A DNA stretch of 64,000 nucleotides from Streptomyces sp. MspMP-M5 (GTDB lineage: Bacteria; Actinomycetota; Actinomycetes; Streptomycetales; Streptomycetaceae), in assembly GCF_000373585.1 (NCBI RefSeq), contig NZ_KB891853.1:284812-348811 (forward strand), written 5' to 3'. The notes under the pieces are model-generated. The model saw only the letters and a program-made list of their open reading frames with translations. It made no database searches and was not told the DNA's origin. Both the position numbers and the translations under genes were made by a program. Below, one piece after another: positions 47,741 through 57,090 of the stretch (its first letter is position 1; every line of letters starts with the position of its first letter).

Positions 47741-48748
47741 ATGTCAGCAGAGCCTCTCCAACCCCACCGCGTCGCCGTCCTCGCCCTCGAGGGGGTAACC
47801 CCCTTCGACCTGGGCATAGCGGAACGAGTCTTAGCCGCCGCCAAGGACAGCACCGGCCAGTGCCTGTACGAGGTCATCACCTGCACACTGGACGGCGCAG
47901 CGGTCAGCACCAACGCCGGTTACCGGATCCACCCCACGCACGGCATGGACTCCCTGACCTGGGCCGACACCGTCGTCATCCCCACCCCCAACGGCTCACC
48001 GGCCATCCACGACGGATCCCTCCAACCGGCCCTGGCCCACACCCTGACCGCTATCGCAGACGACACCCGCCTGGTCACCATCTGCACAGGATCCTTCGTA
48101 CTCGCCGCGGCAGGTCTCCTCGACAACCGCCCGGCCACCACCCACTGGGCCTACACCCAGCACTTCCGTTCACTCTTTCCCGACGTCGAACTGCTCCCTG
48201 ACGTCCTCTACGTCGATGACGGCACCATCCTGACCTCCGCCGGCGGCGCCGCCGGACTCGATCTGTGCCTGCACATCGTTCGCCGCGACCACGGCAGCGA
48301 AGTGGCCAACCGCGCCAGCAGAAGCTGCGTGGTGCCACCCTGGCGAGAGGGCAACCAAGCCCAGTTCGTCGAAACCCCCGTACCCGAGACCACCGGCAGC
48401 ACCACCGGGCCGACCCGGCAATGGATCCTGGACCACCTCGCCGAGCCCCTCGCGCTACCGGACCTCGCCCGGCACGCACGCATGAGCGTACGCACCTTCA
48501 CCCGACGCTTCCGCGACGAAACCGGCATGAGCCCGGCCCAGTGGATCCTCCAGCAGCGCATCACCCGCGCCCGCCACCTGCTGGAAACCACCGACCTCCC
48601 CATCGACCAGGTGGCCATCGATGCCGGCTTCGGCTCCGGTACCACTCTGCGCCAGCGCCTGCGCGCCGCCGTAGGGGTATCCCCCGGCACCTACCGGCGG
48701 ACCTTCCGCCACGATCCGGGCGACTTCAGGGCGCGTCCCGCCAACTGA
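47741..48748 (+). CDS. DJ-1/PfpI-AraC (GlxA-like) transcriptional regulator with TTA codon
   Basis: 335 residues from ATG 47741. Residues about 10-175 form a DJ-1/PfpI (class I glutamine amidotransferase-like) domain with Cys115 in VTICTGSFVLA at the usual nucleophile elbow. Residues about 225-320 carry two AraC helix-turn-helix motifs (LPDLARHARMSVRTFTRRFR and IDQVAIDAGFGSGTTLRQR). Codon 31 is TTA, so translation depends on the bldA tRNA, a common feature of pathway-specific regulators in Streptomyces. It is divergent from the ATP-grasp operon and is its likely activator or repressor. Confidence 0.9.
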   Translation: MSAEPLQPHRVAVLALEGVTPFDLGIAERVLAAAKDSTGQCLYEVITCTLDGAAVSTNAGYRIHPTHGMDSLTWADTVVIPTPNGSPAIHDGSLQPALAHTLTAIADDTRLVTICTGSFVLAAAGLLDNRPATTHWAYTQHFRSLFPDVELLPDVLYVDDGTILTSAGGAAGLDLCLHIVRRDHGSEVANRASRSCVVPPWREGNQAQFVETPVPETTGSTTGPTRQWILDHLAEPLALPDLARHARMSVRTFTRRFRDETGMSPAQWILQQRITRARHLLETTDLPIDQVAIDAGFGSGTTLRQRLRAAVGVSPGTYRRTFRHDPGDFRARPAN

Positions 48749-48875
48749 CGGCCGACCAGTCAACGACCGACCTGCCGCAGGCCGGCACTCCGCGCGTACG
48801 ATGCGCTCGCCGACGTGTCGTCCCTGCTCGCGCTCACTTCGGATCTGTACGGAGCCGGGGCGCAGCCTGGCACGC

Positions 48876-48900
48876 TGTGCCCCGCCCCTGGCGGGGGACA
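48876..48900. terminator. Bidirectional hairpin between convergent regulator and hydrolase genes
   Basis: CCCCGCC and GGCGGGG pair perfectly across a CCT loop; TGT and ACA extend the stem beyond one mismatch. It lies between the stop codons at 48748 and 49005. Confidence 0.65.
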
Positions 48901-49004
48901 CCGTAACCGCTCCCCGAGACCGTCCAGCCCTCCCTGCCCACGGCCTGGAGAAGATGACGAACCGCATCTCGCAAGTCCCGTATCGGCGAGGGCAGGGCAT
49001 CCGG

Positions 49005-49790
49005 TCATTGCCGGACAAGGGCGCGTATATGGGCGGAGATGGCCGCGGGCTGCTCCGCAGGAGCGTCGTGGCCGGCCTGTACGTGGACCAGCCGGCTCCC
49101 CCTGATGCCGTGAGCGAGCTCGTCGGAGTGGCTGGGGGCGACGAGGATGTCCTCGGACGCGGCAACGACGAGCGTGGGCACATCGATGCGCGGAAGGTCA
49201 GCGCGGACATCGAGCCCCAGAGCGAGGTCAATGTGCTGTCGTGTGCCCGGCGGCAGCCCGGTGGCCGTCTCCTCCGCGATGCGGTCGATGTCCGCACTGT
49301 CCAGCTGAGCAAGGGCGGCAGGGCCGCAGGAGAGCTGCATGAGGTAACGGCCGAGCAGTCGAGGATCCGCTTCCAGCAGCTCCCGCCAGATGCGCAGCGC
49401 CAGGTGCAGCCGACGGTCCGGCCGGGCGAAGCCGGCGACCAGTACGAGTGCGGCCGTGCGGGCGGGGTGACGGGTGGCGTGCCGTACGGCGATGGCACTG
49501 CCCATCGAGTAGCCGACGACGGTATAGCGCTCGAGACCGGCGCGCTCTGCTGTCAGAGCGATGCCGTCGGCGAGCTGGTCCAGGTGGAGGGGACCACCGG
49601 GGAGCGGACTACGGCCGGAACCGGGGTTGTCGATGGCGATGACGCGATGGTGCTCGGCCAGATGCTCCGGCAGACTCCCCCAGCTGGTCGCGATGGAGCC
49701 GGCCACCCCGTGGACCAGCACCACTCCCTCCCCCTGACCGTACTCAAGGTGGTGGAGAACAACAGACCGCGCGGCGGAGGGGGTATGCAC
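49005..49790 (-). CDS. Alpha/beta-hydrolase
   Basis: 261 residues from GTG 49790, chosen because AAGGAG stands 5 bases upstream; a GTG at 49826 has no binding site. Catalytic elements: oxyanion motif VLVHGVAGS, nucleophile elbow VGYSMGSA (Ser95), Asp in VVAASEDILV, and His in VQAGHDAP. No signal peptide. This group includes small esterases, haloperoxidase-like hydrolases and C-C hydrolases; substrate unknown. It is convergent with the AraC-type regulator and is followed upstream by a transposase remnant. Confidence 0.88.
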   Translation of the reverse strand: MHTPSAARSVVLHHLEYGQGEGVVLVHGVAGSIATSWGSLPEHLAEHHRVIAIDNPGSGRSPLPGGPLHLDQLADGIALTAERAGLERYTVVGYSMGSAIAVRHATRHPARTAALVLVAGFARPDRRLHLALRIWRELLEADPRLLGRYLMQLSCGPAALAQLDSADIDRIAEETATGLPPGTRQHIDLALGLDVRADLPRIDVPTLVVAASEDILVAPSHSDELAHGIRGSRLVHVQAGHDAPAEQPAAISAHIRALVRQ

Positions 49791-49934
49791 AAGACTCCTT
49801 CGATCAGCAGCAACGGGCAGGCCCACGCCACGGTACGCACCTGCCGTCCTGTGCCGGGGCCGTTACAGGTAGATCGGATCGGGATGCTGTGCTGCACGCA
49901 TAGGGACTGCTGCATGATCGGGTGACAGCGGGGT

Positions 49935-50063
49935 TTATGCGACCAGGACTGCGGGTGGGGCCATGGTGGTCTCGTACTCGATGGGGGTCAATCGGGCCAG
50001 GCGTGCCTGGCGGCGACGCCGATGATAGGGGCGTTCGATCCAGGTCACGATCGCGAAGCGGAA
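49935..50063 (-). pseudogene. IS3-type transposase C-terminal remnant
   Basis: The last 42 residues of the frame (TWIERPYHRRRRQARLARLT, then PIEYETTM) match the end of IS3-family OrfB, where a conserved W-E-x-Y-x-RRRH segment precedes LSPxEYE. Upstream sequence has lost the DDE core. No inverted repeats could be matched. Confidence 0.6.
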
Positions 50064-50481
50064 CATCGACGACTCCGCAGTGACCTGCGCAAACCCGGAT
50101 TCCGCCGACCGGATCCAGCGGGGATCCAGCAGCCGGGACGGTCCGGCGGTCACCCGCGCCGCCACGGGCGCGTCGACCGGAACCGGGCCCAGCGCTTGCT
50201 CCAGGGCTTGCCAGCAGCGCTCCCACGCGGCGGGCAAGGCTGCCGCAGCCGGGCGGCTGCCGGATGCAGGTGACAGTGGGTAACTGGCTGCTGCGTCCCG
50301 GCAGAGGAGGAGGCTGTGGCCATGGTCCGGGCACCTGGGTTTTCACGCTGCAGCGCATCCAGTCCAAAGAGCAGAAAACGGGCTCACAGGGAGGATTGTT
50401 CGCCACCCTGCGGAAAACCCCAAGCAGCAGTGGGGCCCGACCAAAGGCCGGCCCCCACGCGCTCACATCAGCCCGGGCTGG
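50064..50481. other. Intergenic region after transposase remnant
   Basis: About 420 bases with no recognisable gene; the minus-strand frame continuing from the transposase remnant does not resemble one. Confidence 0.4.
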
Positions 50482-50835
50482 TCAGCCCTCTTCCCACGAG
50501 ACACTGCCCACGCCTGTGGAGGCGATCCCGCACCTCCTGCCCGATGCGCCGGACTGGCCAGGGTTGAGAGTCACCCAGTCCCCATAAACATCCGGCGCCA
50601 TCCCGCACACCACCACGGCCCGGAAGGCCACGACCTGCGCGGTGTTGTTACTGCACCGAGCCCACCCCTCACGCCCGTCCGGGGTATCGGTGGTGCAGGA
50701 CAGAACGTTCTGTGCGCCGACGCCCTTGGTGGTCACCTTCTGCGGCGCGGCCTGGTCCGCGTGCGCGGTGGTGGCGCCCACCATCGGAACGGCGGCTAAG
50801 GCGAGCGATGCGGCGATTGCGCTGACTGGCTTCAA
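50482..50835 (-). CDS. Small secreted cysteine-containing protein with TTA codon
   Basis: 117 residues from TTG 50835, fixed by GGGGGAG 6 bases upstream. A Sec signal peptide (MKPVSAIAASLALAAVPMVG) ends at AHA, giving a mature protein of 91 residues from Asp27. Four cysteines (47, 61, 77, 102) could form two disulfides. Segments SCTTDTPDGREGWARC and FRAVVVCGMAPDVYGDW show no family I recognise. Codon 13 is TTA, so expression should depend on bldA. A perfect 24-base inverted repeat lies 20 bases before the start. A developmentally timed extracellular protein is plausible. Confidence 0.7.
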   Translation of the reverse strand: MKPVSAIAASLALAAVPMVGATTAHADQAAPQKVTTKGVGAQNVLSCTTDTPDGREGWARCSNNTAQVVAFRAVVVCGMAPDVYGDWVTLNPGQSGASGRRCGIASTGVGSVSWEEG

Positions 50836-50854
50836 TTCTCCCCCTAGATCTTCT

Positions 50855-50878
50855 ACTTGGCCCACTACTGGGCCAAGT
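50855..50878 (-). promoter_or_regulatory. Perfect inverted repeat in the leader of the secreted protein gene
   Basis: ACTTGGCCCA and TGGGCCAAGT flank a four-base spacer (CTAC), ending 20 bases upstream of the TTG start. As RNA it is a strong hairpin; as DNA it could be an operator. Confidence 0.6.
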
Positions 50879-51134
50879 GTCAGGAGATCAGAACGCCTCC
50901 TGGCAGGGCCAGTGAGCACAAGGAATGGGTGCGGTCCAGCTACACCCTCTGCACACCCGAAGGGTCGGGTTCCGGCCTGCCAGGCCGCCTCGGCAGCAGA
51001 GTCACGGCGAAGGCGCCTACAACACCAGTCAACTCCCAAGCGAGTGACGAAGTTCGAGGGCCAGGACAGTGCGCCGAGGGCGCAGCATCGAGGGCTCGGT
51101 GTATTGCCCTGTGACCTTGTGGACACGGATGCGC

Positions 51135-51440
51135 TCAGAGCGTCCAGGCAGACGAATCGGCCGGAGGGGCGGGAATGGGGTTCCACTTCGACCGATCGGC
51201 GTCGGGATCCCAATAGGGGACCTCTGCGCCGTAGTAGAGGAGGTCCGCCCAGAACTCTGGCATCTCGTGGAAGATGAGGTCGTCCTCGGAGTCGAAGGTC
51301 TTCCCCTCCCAGTGGCGATTGATACGTGCGACCGCCTCGGCCAGCGGGATGCGGAACCTGGTCACCATGTCATTGGCGATGTCGTCGAGATACTCCTCAG
51401 TCTCGGGAACGGTGTGCACAAGGTATCTGGGTCCGGCCAT
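51135..51440 (-). CDS. Probable immunity protein of the Rhs toxin
   Basis: 101 residues from ATG 51440 (MAGPRYLVHTVPETEEYLDD), preceded by GAGGGATCC and placed one base after the restored stop of the toxin reading. It is a small acidic soluble protein (DSEDDLIFHEMPEFWADLLY) with no signal peptide. Immediate downstream position, size and acidity are those of polymorphic-toxin immunity proteins. I do not recognise the family by sequence. It is intact although the toxin gene is broken. Confidence 0.7.
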   Translation of the reverse strand: MAGPRYLVHTVPETEEYLDDIANDMVTRFRIPLAEAVARINRHWEGKTFDSEDDLIFHEMPEFWADLLYYGAEVPYWDPDADRSKWNPIPAPPADSSAWTL

Positions 51441-51441
51441 G

Positions 51442-53872
51442 TCAGAGGATCCCTCGTAGTCCGCTGTTGAAGATTGCTGCCGCCTCCGGAGGTGTAGATG
51501 GCGATCTGGTGACCAGTGAGCCTGGCCGGCTTCCCCTCCTTGAGGAACCCTTTCAGGTTCCGGAGCATGGGGCCTTCCACCGTGTCGTAGTTGTGCATCG
51601 GACCACCCGTCCGGGAATTGCGTAGGAAGTCGTCGAGTTCCTTGCTCGACCCGTCGAATGTCTTGTTGTTCAGCTTGTCCAGGTCCCCCTGAGAGACCCG
51701 GAAGTGCAGAACCGCGGGCTCGGCGCCAGGAGTGCGTCCCGCGATGTTCTGAGCCCACTCCTCCGCCTGGGTGCGGCTCTCCGTCGTGTAGAAGCCCCCT
51801 TTCCGAAGTCCATGTTCCGTTTGCTGTGGGTCGGACCGACGCCGTTCTTGATGATCGCTTCGGCGCCGGACTTCGTAGTCCCGTGGTAGAGATCGCGGTA
51901 GGGGGCCAGACCGAGCGGGTCGGTCCAGTGATGTGGGTTGTCAACGTAGGCGAGCGGGTTCGGCGCGGGGCTCAAACCCAGGGGGTCCGGGCTCAGATAG
52001 CGTCCCGTCCCGGGATCGTAGTAGCGGTGGAAGTTGTAGTGGAGCCCGCTTTCCGCGTCGAAGTACTGGCCGGGGAAACGGAGGGGCGTGTAGGCGGTGG
52101 CTTCGCGGGACCAAGCAGTGGTGCCCCAGAGGGTGCTGCGGGTGCGCCAGGCTATGTCGCCGCTTTCGGAAAGGAGTTCCGTGGGCGTGCCGACGAGGTC
52201 GGTGACAATCGCGAAGAAGCGGGAGTCGATCTCCCCTTGCGAGGCATCAGCCGCCAAGATGCGTTCCGTTTGCGCGAGGGGGCGCAGACCCTGGTGGTCC
52301 CAAGTGAGGGTGGTCTGCGTCGCGCATCCGTGGACGATCGTGGTCTCTTCGCAGAGAGTGGCGCCATCCCAGGTGAAGACCACCTGCTCGGCAACGTGCT
52401 CACCGTCGTCGGTCAGGCGTTGTTTGGCGGTGCGGCGGCCGAGGGGGTCATAGGTGTAGCGCCAGGTGGTGCCGTCGGGGGTGGTGCAGGCGATGAGGCG
52501 GTCTTCGGGGTCCCAGGCGTAGAGCCAGGTGTCGGGTTTGCGGGAGAGGCGGGTCTTCTGTCGGAGGGTGGTGCGGCCGGCGGCGTCGTATTCGTAGCGG
52601 ACTGCTCCGGCGCGGTTGATGCGGGTGCCGGTGTAGGCGCGCTCGCCCCGGGCTTCGGGCGCCGGGTGGCGGTCGGGCCAGGTGGCGTGGGTCTGGTTTC
52701 CGGCGGTGTCGTAGGCATAGGTCTCGGTCCAGTTGTGGGCGGAGACGGTGGTGATCCGGCCCACGGCATCCAGGGCGAAGCGACGGGCACCGTTGAGGTG
52801 ATCGTCGATGCCGGTGAGGTTGCCGTCCGTGCGGTAGGTGTAGGCCCGGCGCTGGATGGTTTCGGCAGCCGAGGTGACGTGCTGGTCGGTGAGACGGCCG
52901 AGGACGTCGTAGGTGTGGGTGAAGGTGACATCGCCGACGCTTCGGGTGAGTTCCTGGCCGACCGCGTTGTGCGCGAAGGCCAGAGCATGACCGGAGGCAT
53001 CGAGTCCAGTTCGTCGGCCCGCGGCATCGTAGGTCCATCGGCTCACCGCGCCGGAGGGAGTGGTGCGGGATGTTCGACGGCCCAGGACGTCGTAGGTGAA
53101 GGCAGTGCTGCGGCCATTCGACACCTCGGCAACGACCTGCCCGAACTCATCGCGTATCCAGGTGAGTTCGTTGCCTGAAGCGGTTACCTGGAGGGGGCGC
53201 CCAGCGGCGTCGTAGGTGAACGTGGTGAGGGCGCCGTCGACATCCTTGACCAGGACCCGGCCGAGGGCGTCGTACTGGAATCGGATGGAATGGCCCAGCG
53301 CAGTGGTGCGAGCGGTCAGGCGCCCAGCCGCATCGTGCGCATAGTTCTGGGAGCGGCCGTCAAAGTCCGTTTCAGATATCAGGCGCCCAGCCGCGTCGTA
53401 CTCGTAGTGCCAGGTCAACCCGTGGGGGTTGGTGACCTTCGTCAGCTGGAGTTCGGTGTCGTGGAGGAACTCATGGCGTGCACCGTCAGCGTCGGTGCGC
53501 GCTGTGAGCTGGTCGAAATGGCCGTATTCGAAGGTGGTGACCTGGCCCAGGGCGTCGATGTGTGCAGTGCGGTTGCCCTCCCCGTCGTAGGTCCAGGACT
53601 CCCGAGTACCGTCCGGATTGATGCGGGTTGCGAGGTTCCCTTCCGGGTCCACCGGTAGTGCGTGATGTTACCGAGGGCGGTGGTCGTAGGTGTACTCGTA
53701 GCGGGAGTCGTTGGAGTCCCCCCAGGCGGTCATGCGGTGTTCGGTGTCGTACTCGAACCGGGTAACCGCTCCGGTGGAGTTGGTGACGGTGGTGAGGTTG
53801 CCGTTTTCGTCATGCCCGTAGGAGCGGATGAGCTGGTCCGAGCCGCCCTCGGCAGCGCCAACCACTTGCCTA
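51442..53872 (-). pseudogene. Rhs-repeat polymorphic toxin with DUF3990/ART-like C-terminal domain, frameshifted
   Basis: About 800 residues can be reconstructed. Most is Rhs/YD repeats (YDAAGRL, YDALGRV, YDPLGRR) closing with the core motif RYLSPDPLGLSPAPNPLAY and HHWTDPLGLA. The variable tip follows: YRDLYHGTTKSGAEAII, then DFGKG, and in another frame FYTTESRTQAEEWAQ; this resembles DUF3990, an ADP-ribosyltransferase-like fold. Single-base shifts are apparent near 53677, 53650, 51797 and 51487; correcting the last gives AAAIFNSGLRGIL and a stop just before the immunity gene. The N-terminus is missing at 53872. Either a decayed gene or local sequence errors. Confidence 0.75.
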
Positions 53873-53873
53873 C

Positions 53874-54318
53874 TCCGACCTGCACCTACCCGTGGAGGTC
53901 ACAGCGCCGGACGGCGCGGTGTGGCGGCAGGAGTGCGACTCACGCGGCAACCGCACCGCCGTCGTGGATCCCACCGGCGCCACCACGCGGTACACCTACG
54001 ACAGCCGTGGCCACCTCACCTCGGTCACCGACGCGCTGGGACACGTCACTCACCTTTCCTCCGACGAAGCGGGCCGGGTGCTCAGCACCGTTGGTCCGGC
54101 CAGCGCTCGGACAAGCTGTCAACGCGACTCCTTCGGGCGCGTCATCGCCCTCACCGACCCCCTGGGCGCCACCACGCGGCTGGCATGGACGGCAGACTGC
54201 CGGCTGACGGCACGTATCCACTCCACCCGGACGCGTCCGGGGAGAACTGGACGTATGACGGCGAGGGCAACTGCACGAGCTACACGGATCAGGCCGGGAA
54301 CACCACTCACTACGAGTC
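53874..54318 (+). pseudogene. Rhs-repeat fragment on the opposite strand
   Basis: Starts abruptly with [18 protein letters not shown] and continues with YD repeats ([39 protein letters not shown]), then after a frameshift near 54195 [15 protein letters not shown] and NTTHYES. It lies head to head with the minus-strand Rhs gene, 2 bases away. Both copies lack their N-terminal parts at this junction, suggesting an inversion or a recombination between two rhs genes. Confidence 0.7.
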
Positions 54319-54598
54319 CCTCGGCGTCCGGGCTGTTCGCGAACCGGTCCAGCGCCACCCGCTGATGTGCCGCTGGGTCCCCCCTCTGCACAGTCACTCC
54401 ACCCCCTCCCGCTTTCGCTCACGCCGTGCTACTGTTGATCCCAGTTGCAGTTGTGGTTCCCATAGCGCCTTAGATGGCTTTATGCCGTCGGGCGCTTTTA
54501 TATTTCCGGTGCTGTTTTCCGGACGGGGCAATCATCGCGGCGACGCCGGGGTTCGCGCAGTGCGGGCCCCCCAGGCACTGCCCCGAAGGAGATTTGAC
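54319..54598 (+). other. Leader region of cspA
   Basis: 280 bases with no gene. The 3' part (54430-54540) is AT-rich for this genome and probably contains the cspA promoter and a long 5' leader, as is usual for cold-shock genes. Confidence 0.4.
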
Positions 54599-54802
54599 AT
54601 GGCTACCGGTACCGTGAAGTGGTTCAACGCGGAAAAGGGTTTCGGTTTCATCGAGCAGGAGGGTGGCGGCCCCGACGTCTTCGCCCACTACTCGAACATT
54701 GCCACCCAGGGCTTCCGTGAGCTTCAGGAAGGCCAGAAGGTGAACTTCGACGTCACGCAGGGCCAGAAGGGCCCGCAGGCGGAGAACATTGTTCCTGCCT
54801 GA
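54599..54802 (+). CDS. cspA: Cold shock protein, CspA family
   Basis: 67 residues from ATG 54599 with AAGGAGAT upstream. A single cold-shock domain: [20 protein letters not shown] containing RNP1 (KGFGFI), then VFAHYS (RNP2) and [10 protein letters not shown]. It binds single-stranded RNA and keeps it unfolded. A strong terminator follows. It precedes a DEAD-box RNA helicase gene on the same strand, a pairing of RNA chaperone and helicase seen in cold-adapted RNA metabolism. Confidence 0.96.
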   Translation: MATGTVKWFNAEKGFGFIEQEGGGPDVFAHYSNIATQGFRELQEGQKVNFDVTQGQKGPQAENIVPA

Positions 54803-54820
54803 CGCTGACGCGTAGCAGGT

Positions 54821-54852
54821 AGCTGGGGCCCGCACTGGTGCGGGCCCCAGCT
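54821..54852 (+). terminator. Strong hairpin terminator after cspA
   Basis: A perfect 14-base-pair stem (AGCTGGGGCCCGCA and its complement) with a CTGG loop, 18 bases after the stop. Confidence 0.92.
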
Positions 54853-55015
54853 CGTTGCTGTTTCCAGGACTTTTTGTCCGACGCGCCAGGACGGTGTGGG
54901 GCCTGCTTGCCTGATGCCAGGCGGTGTACTGCTGTCCCGCATGATGCGGCTGGCGTCGTTCCAGGATTTTATCCGGCTCGTTCTTGCAATTCATTCGGCT
55001 TATCTCCGCCGAGAA

Positions 55016-55042
55016 TTCCTCGATACGTGCCATATCGAGGAA
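55016..55042 (+). promoter_or_regulatory. Hairpin sequestering the ribosome binding site of the DEAD-box helicase gene
   Basis: TTCCTCGATA and TATCGAGGAA form ten perfect base pairs around a seven-base loop. The 3' arm contains GAGGAA, most of the Shine-Dalgarno GAGGAAGG (55037-55044) of the gene that starts at 55051. Folded RNA would block translation. As DNA the same repeat could be an operator. Confidence 0.65.
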
Positions 55043-55050
55043 GGTTCTCC

Positions 55051-56589
55051 ATGAACCGCTCAGCTCGCACGAATGACCGCTACTCCAACCCCCGTAAGGG
55101 TGGCTCCGCCGGTTCCGACCGGGGTGCCCGATTCCGCCCGCAGGGTCAGGGGCGCCCTGGCAGTCGTTCCGGCGGATACGGGCGCCGCGGCTCCGCGCCG
55201 CAGGGGGAGTTCGCGCTGCCCGTCACCATCACCCCGGCCCTGCCCGCGGCTGCCGGCTTTGGCGAACTCGACATGCCCGTCGAGCTGCTGAAGACGCTCA
55301 CCGGCCTCGGCGTGAGCGAGCCGTTCCCGATCCAGGCGGCCACGCTGCCGAACTCCCTCGCAGGCCGGGACGTCCTGGGCCGCGGACGCACCGGATCGGG
55401 CAAGACGCTCGCCTTCGGCCTGGCGCTGCTGGCGCGCACCGCCGGACAGCGAGCCGAGCCCCGGCAACCGCTGGCCCTGATCCTCGTCCCGACTCGCGAG
55501 CTGGCCCAGCAGGTCACGGACGCGCTCACGCCGTACGCCCGGTCCCTGAAGCTGCGGCTGGCCACGGTGGTCGGCGGCATGTCGATCGGCCGGCAGGCCA
55601 GTGCACTGCGCGCCGGTGCCGAGGTGGTCGTCGCGACCCCGGGCCGCCTGAAGGACCTGGTCGAGCGCAAGGACTGCCGCCTGGACCGGGTCACCATCAC
55701 CGTCCTGGACGAGGCCGACCAGATGGCCGACATGGGGTTCATGCCCCAGGTGACCGAACTGCTCGACCAGGTGCACGTGGAGGGCCAGCGGATGCTGTTC
55801 TCGGCCACCCTGGACCGCAACGTCGATCTCCTTGTCCGTCGCTATCTCCACGACCCCGTGGTCCACTCGGTCGACCCGTCGGCGGGCGCGGTCGCCACGA
55901 TGGAGCACCACGTGCTGCACATACAAGGCGCCGACAAGTACGCCGCCACGACCGAGATCGCGGCCCGAGACGGCCGGGTGATCATGTTCCTGGACACCAA
56001 GCACGCCGTCGACCAGCTCACCAAGCACCTGCTGAACAGCGGTGTACGCGCCGCGGCGCTGCACGGCGGCAAGTCGCAGCCCCAGCGCACCCGCACCCTG
56101 GCCCGGTTCAAGACCGGCGAGGTGACGGCGCTGGTGGCCACCAACGTCGCGGCCCGCGGCATCCACGTCGACAATCTCGATCTGGTGGTCAACGTCGACC
56201 CGCCCAGCGACCACAAGGACTACCTGCACCGCGGCGGTCGCACCGCCCGCGCCGGCGAGTCCGGCCGCGTCGTCACCCTGGTCCTGCCCAACCAGCGCCG
56301 TGACATGGCGCGCCTCATGGCGGACGCACGCATCACCCCGCATACCACCCAGGTCCGCTCCGGCGAGGCCGAACTGAGCCGCATCACCGGCGCCCAGGCC
56401 CCCTCCGGTGTCCCCGTCGGCGTCGGCACGCCGGCTGCGCAGCGCCCCCAGCGCGGCGGCGCCCCGTTCCGTGGCCGGGGCACCACCCCGGGCCGGCCCG
56501 GCCGCTCAGGCGGTGAGTCCCGCCGCGCCGCCGAGGCCCGCCAGCTGGCCGAGGCCCGTAAGGCCGCACGGGTCCGTCGTTCCTCATGA
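55051..56589 (+). CDS. DEAD-box ATP-dependent RNA helicase
   Basis: 512 residues from ATG 55051. A disordered Arg/Gly-rich N-terminus (1-50) is followed by the helicase core: Q motif PFPIQ (91-95), Walker A RTGSGKT (113-119), [29 protein letters not shown], then [16 protein letters not shown] and [11 protein letters not shown]. The C-terminal 90 residues are basic and Arg/Gly-rich, suited to RNA binding. It unwinds RNA duplexes, likely in cold or ribosome assembly, given the upstream cspA. Its ribosome binding site is buried in a hairpin, so translation may be autoregulated. Confidence 0.94.
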   Translation: MNRSARTNDRYSNPRKGGSAGSDRGARFRPQGQGRPGSRSGGYGRRGSAPQGEFALPVTITPALPAAAGFGELDMPVELLKTLTGLGVSEPFPIQAATLPNSLAGRDVLGRGRTGSGKTLAFGLALLARTAGQRAEPRQPLALILVPTRELAQQVTDALTPYARSLKLRLATVVGGMSIGRQASALRAGAEVVVATPGRLKDLVERKDCRLDRVTITVLDEADQMADMGFMPQVTELLDQVHVEGQRMLFSATLDRNVDLLVRRYLHDPVVHSVDPSAGAVATMEHHVLHIQGADKYAATTEIAARDGRVIMFLDTKHAVDQLTKHLLNSGVRAAALHGGKSQPQRTRTLARFKTGEVTALVATNVAARGIHVDNLDLVVNVDPPSDHKDYLHRGGRTARAGESGRVVTLVLPNQRRDMARLMADARITPHTTQVRSGEAELSRITGAQAPSGVPVGVGTPAAQRPQRGGAPFRGRGTTPGRPGRSGGESRRAAEARQLAEARKAARVRRSS

Positions 56590-56738
56590 CCTCGCTCCCC
56601 CGGGGTTCTCAGGTTCTGCCGCCGCCATTCCGGGGGAGATGGATTCTGTCAATCCCTGGTTGCGTGAAGGCGTCCGCTACCGGCCTGGGCCTGCGAACTG
56701 GCCTCGGCACGCTTCTGGTTGATGGCCCGTTCGAACTC

Positions 56739-57040
56739 CACTGACGGCAGACCGCCGGCCGCGCTGCCTGCGACGCGTAGGGGAGAAGTCCGCGATCCAG
56801 GTGGCGAGCTTCAGCCGTGCACCGGCGCGAGGCGTGAAGCGGGGCCGGTGGACGTACTCGACCTTGATCGTCGAGTTGAACAACTCCGCGGCGGCGGGGG
56901 GTGGAGTCCCGCCATCGCACCGCCCACGGTCCCGCCCCAGGTAGCCGCCGCCATCGTGAGCGACGCGCTGACCAGGGCGGCGTCGTGGTGTGCGCCCATC
57001 GCGTAGCCGAGCAGGCGGCGCGAGAACAGGTCCAGGACGG
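56739..57040 (-). pseudogene. IS3-type transposase (OrfB) remnant
   Basis: Two frames carry recognisable pieces: VLDLFSRRLLGYAMGAHHDA (integrase core strand after the first Asp) and, after a shift, FNSTIKVEYVHRPRF followed by ARLKLATWIADF near the C-terminus. The DDE triad cannot be completed. It separates the RNA helicase gene from the murE copy. Confidence 0.55.
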
Positions 57041-57090
57041 CCCGGCCGTGCCGCGGTGCGGGGCTGTCACGCCTGAGGCGGGAAGGGCCG

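Noticed and set aside
50482..51213. 243-residue version of the secreted protein starting far upstream
   Set aside because: The extension lacks coding character; the TTG at 50835 has a strong ribosome binding site and directly begins a proper signal peptide.
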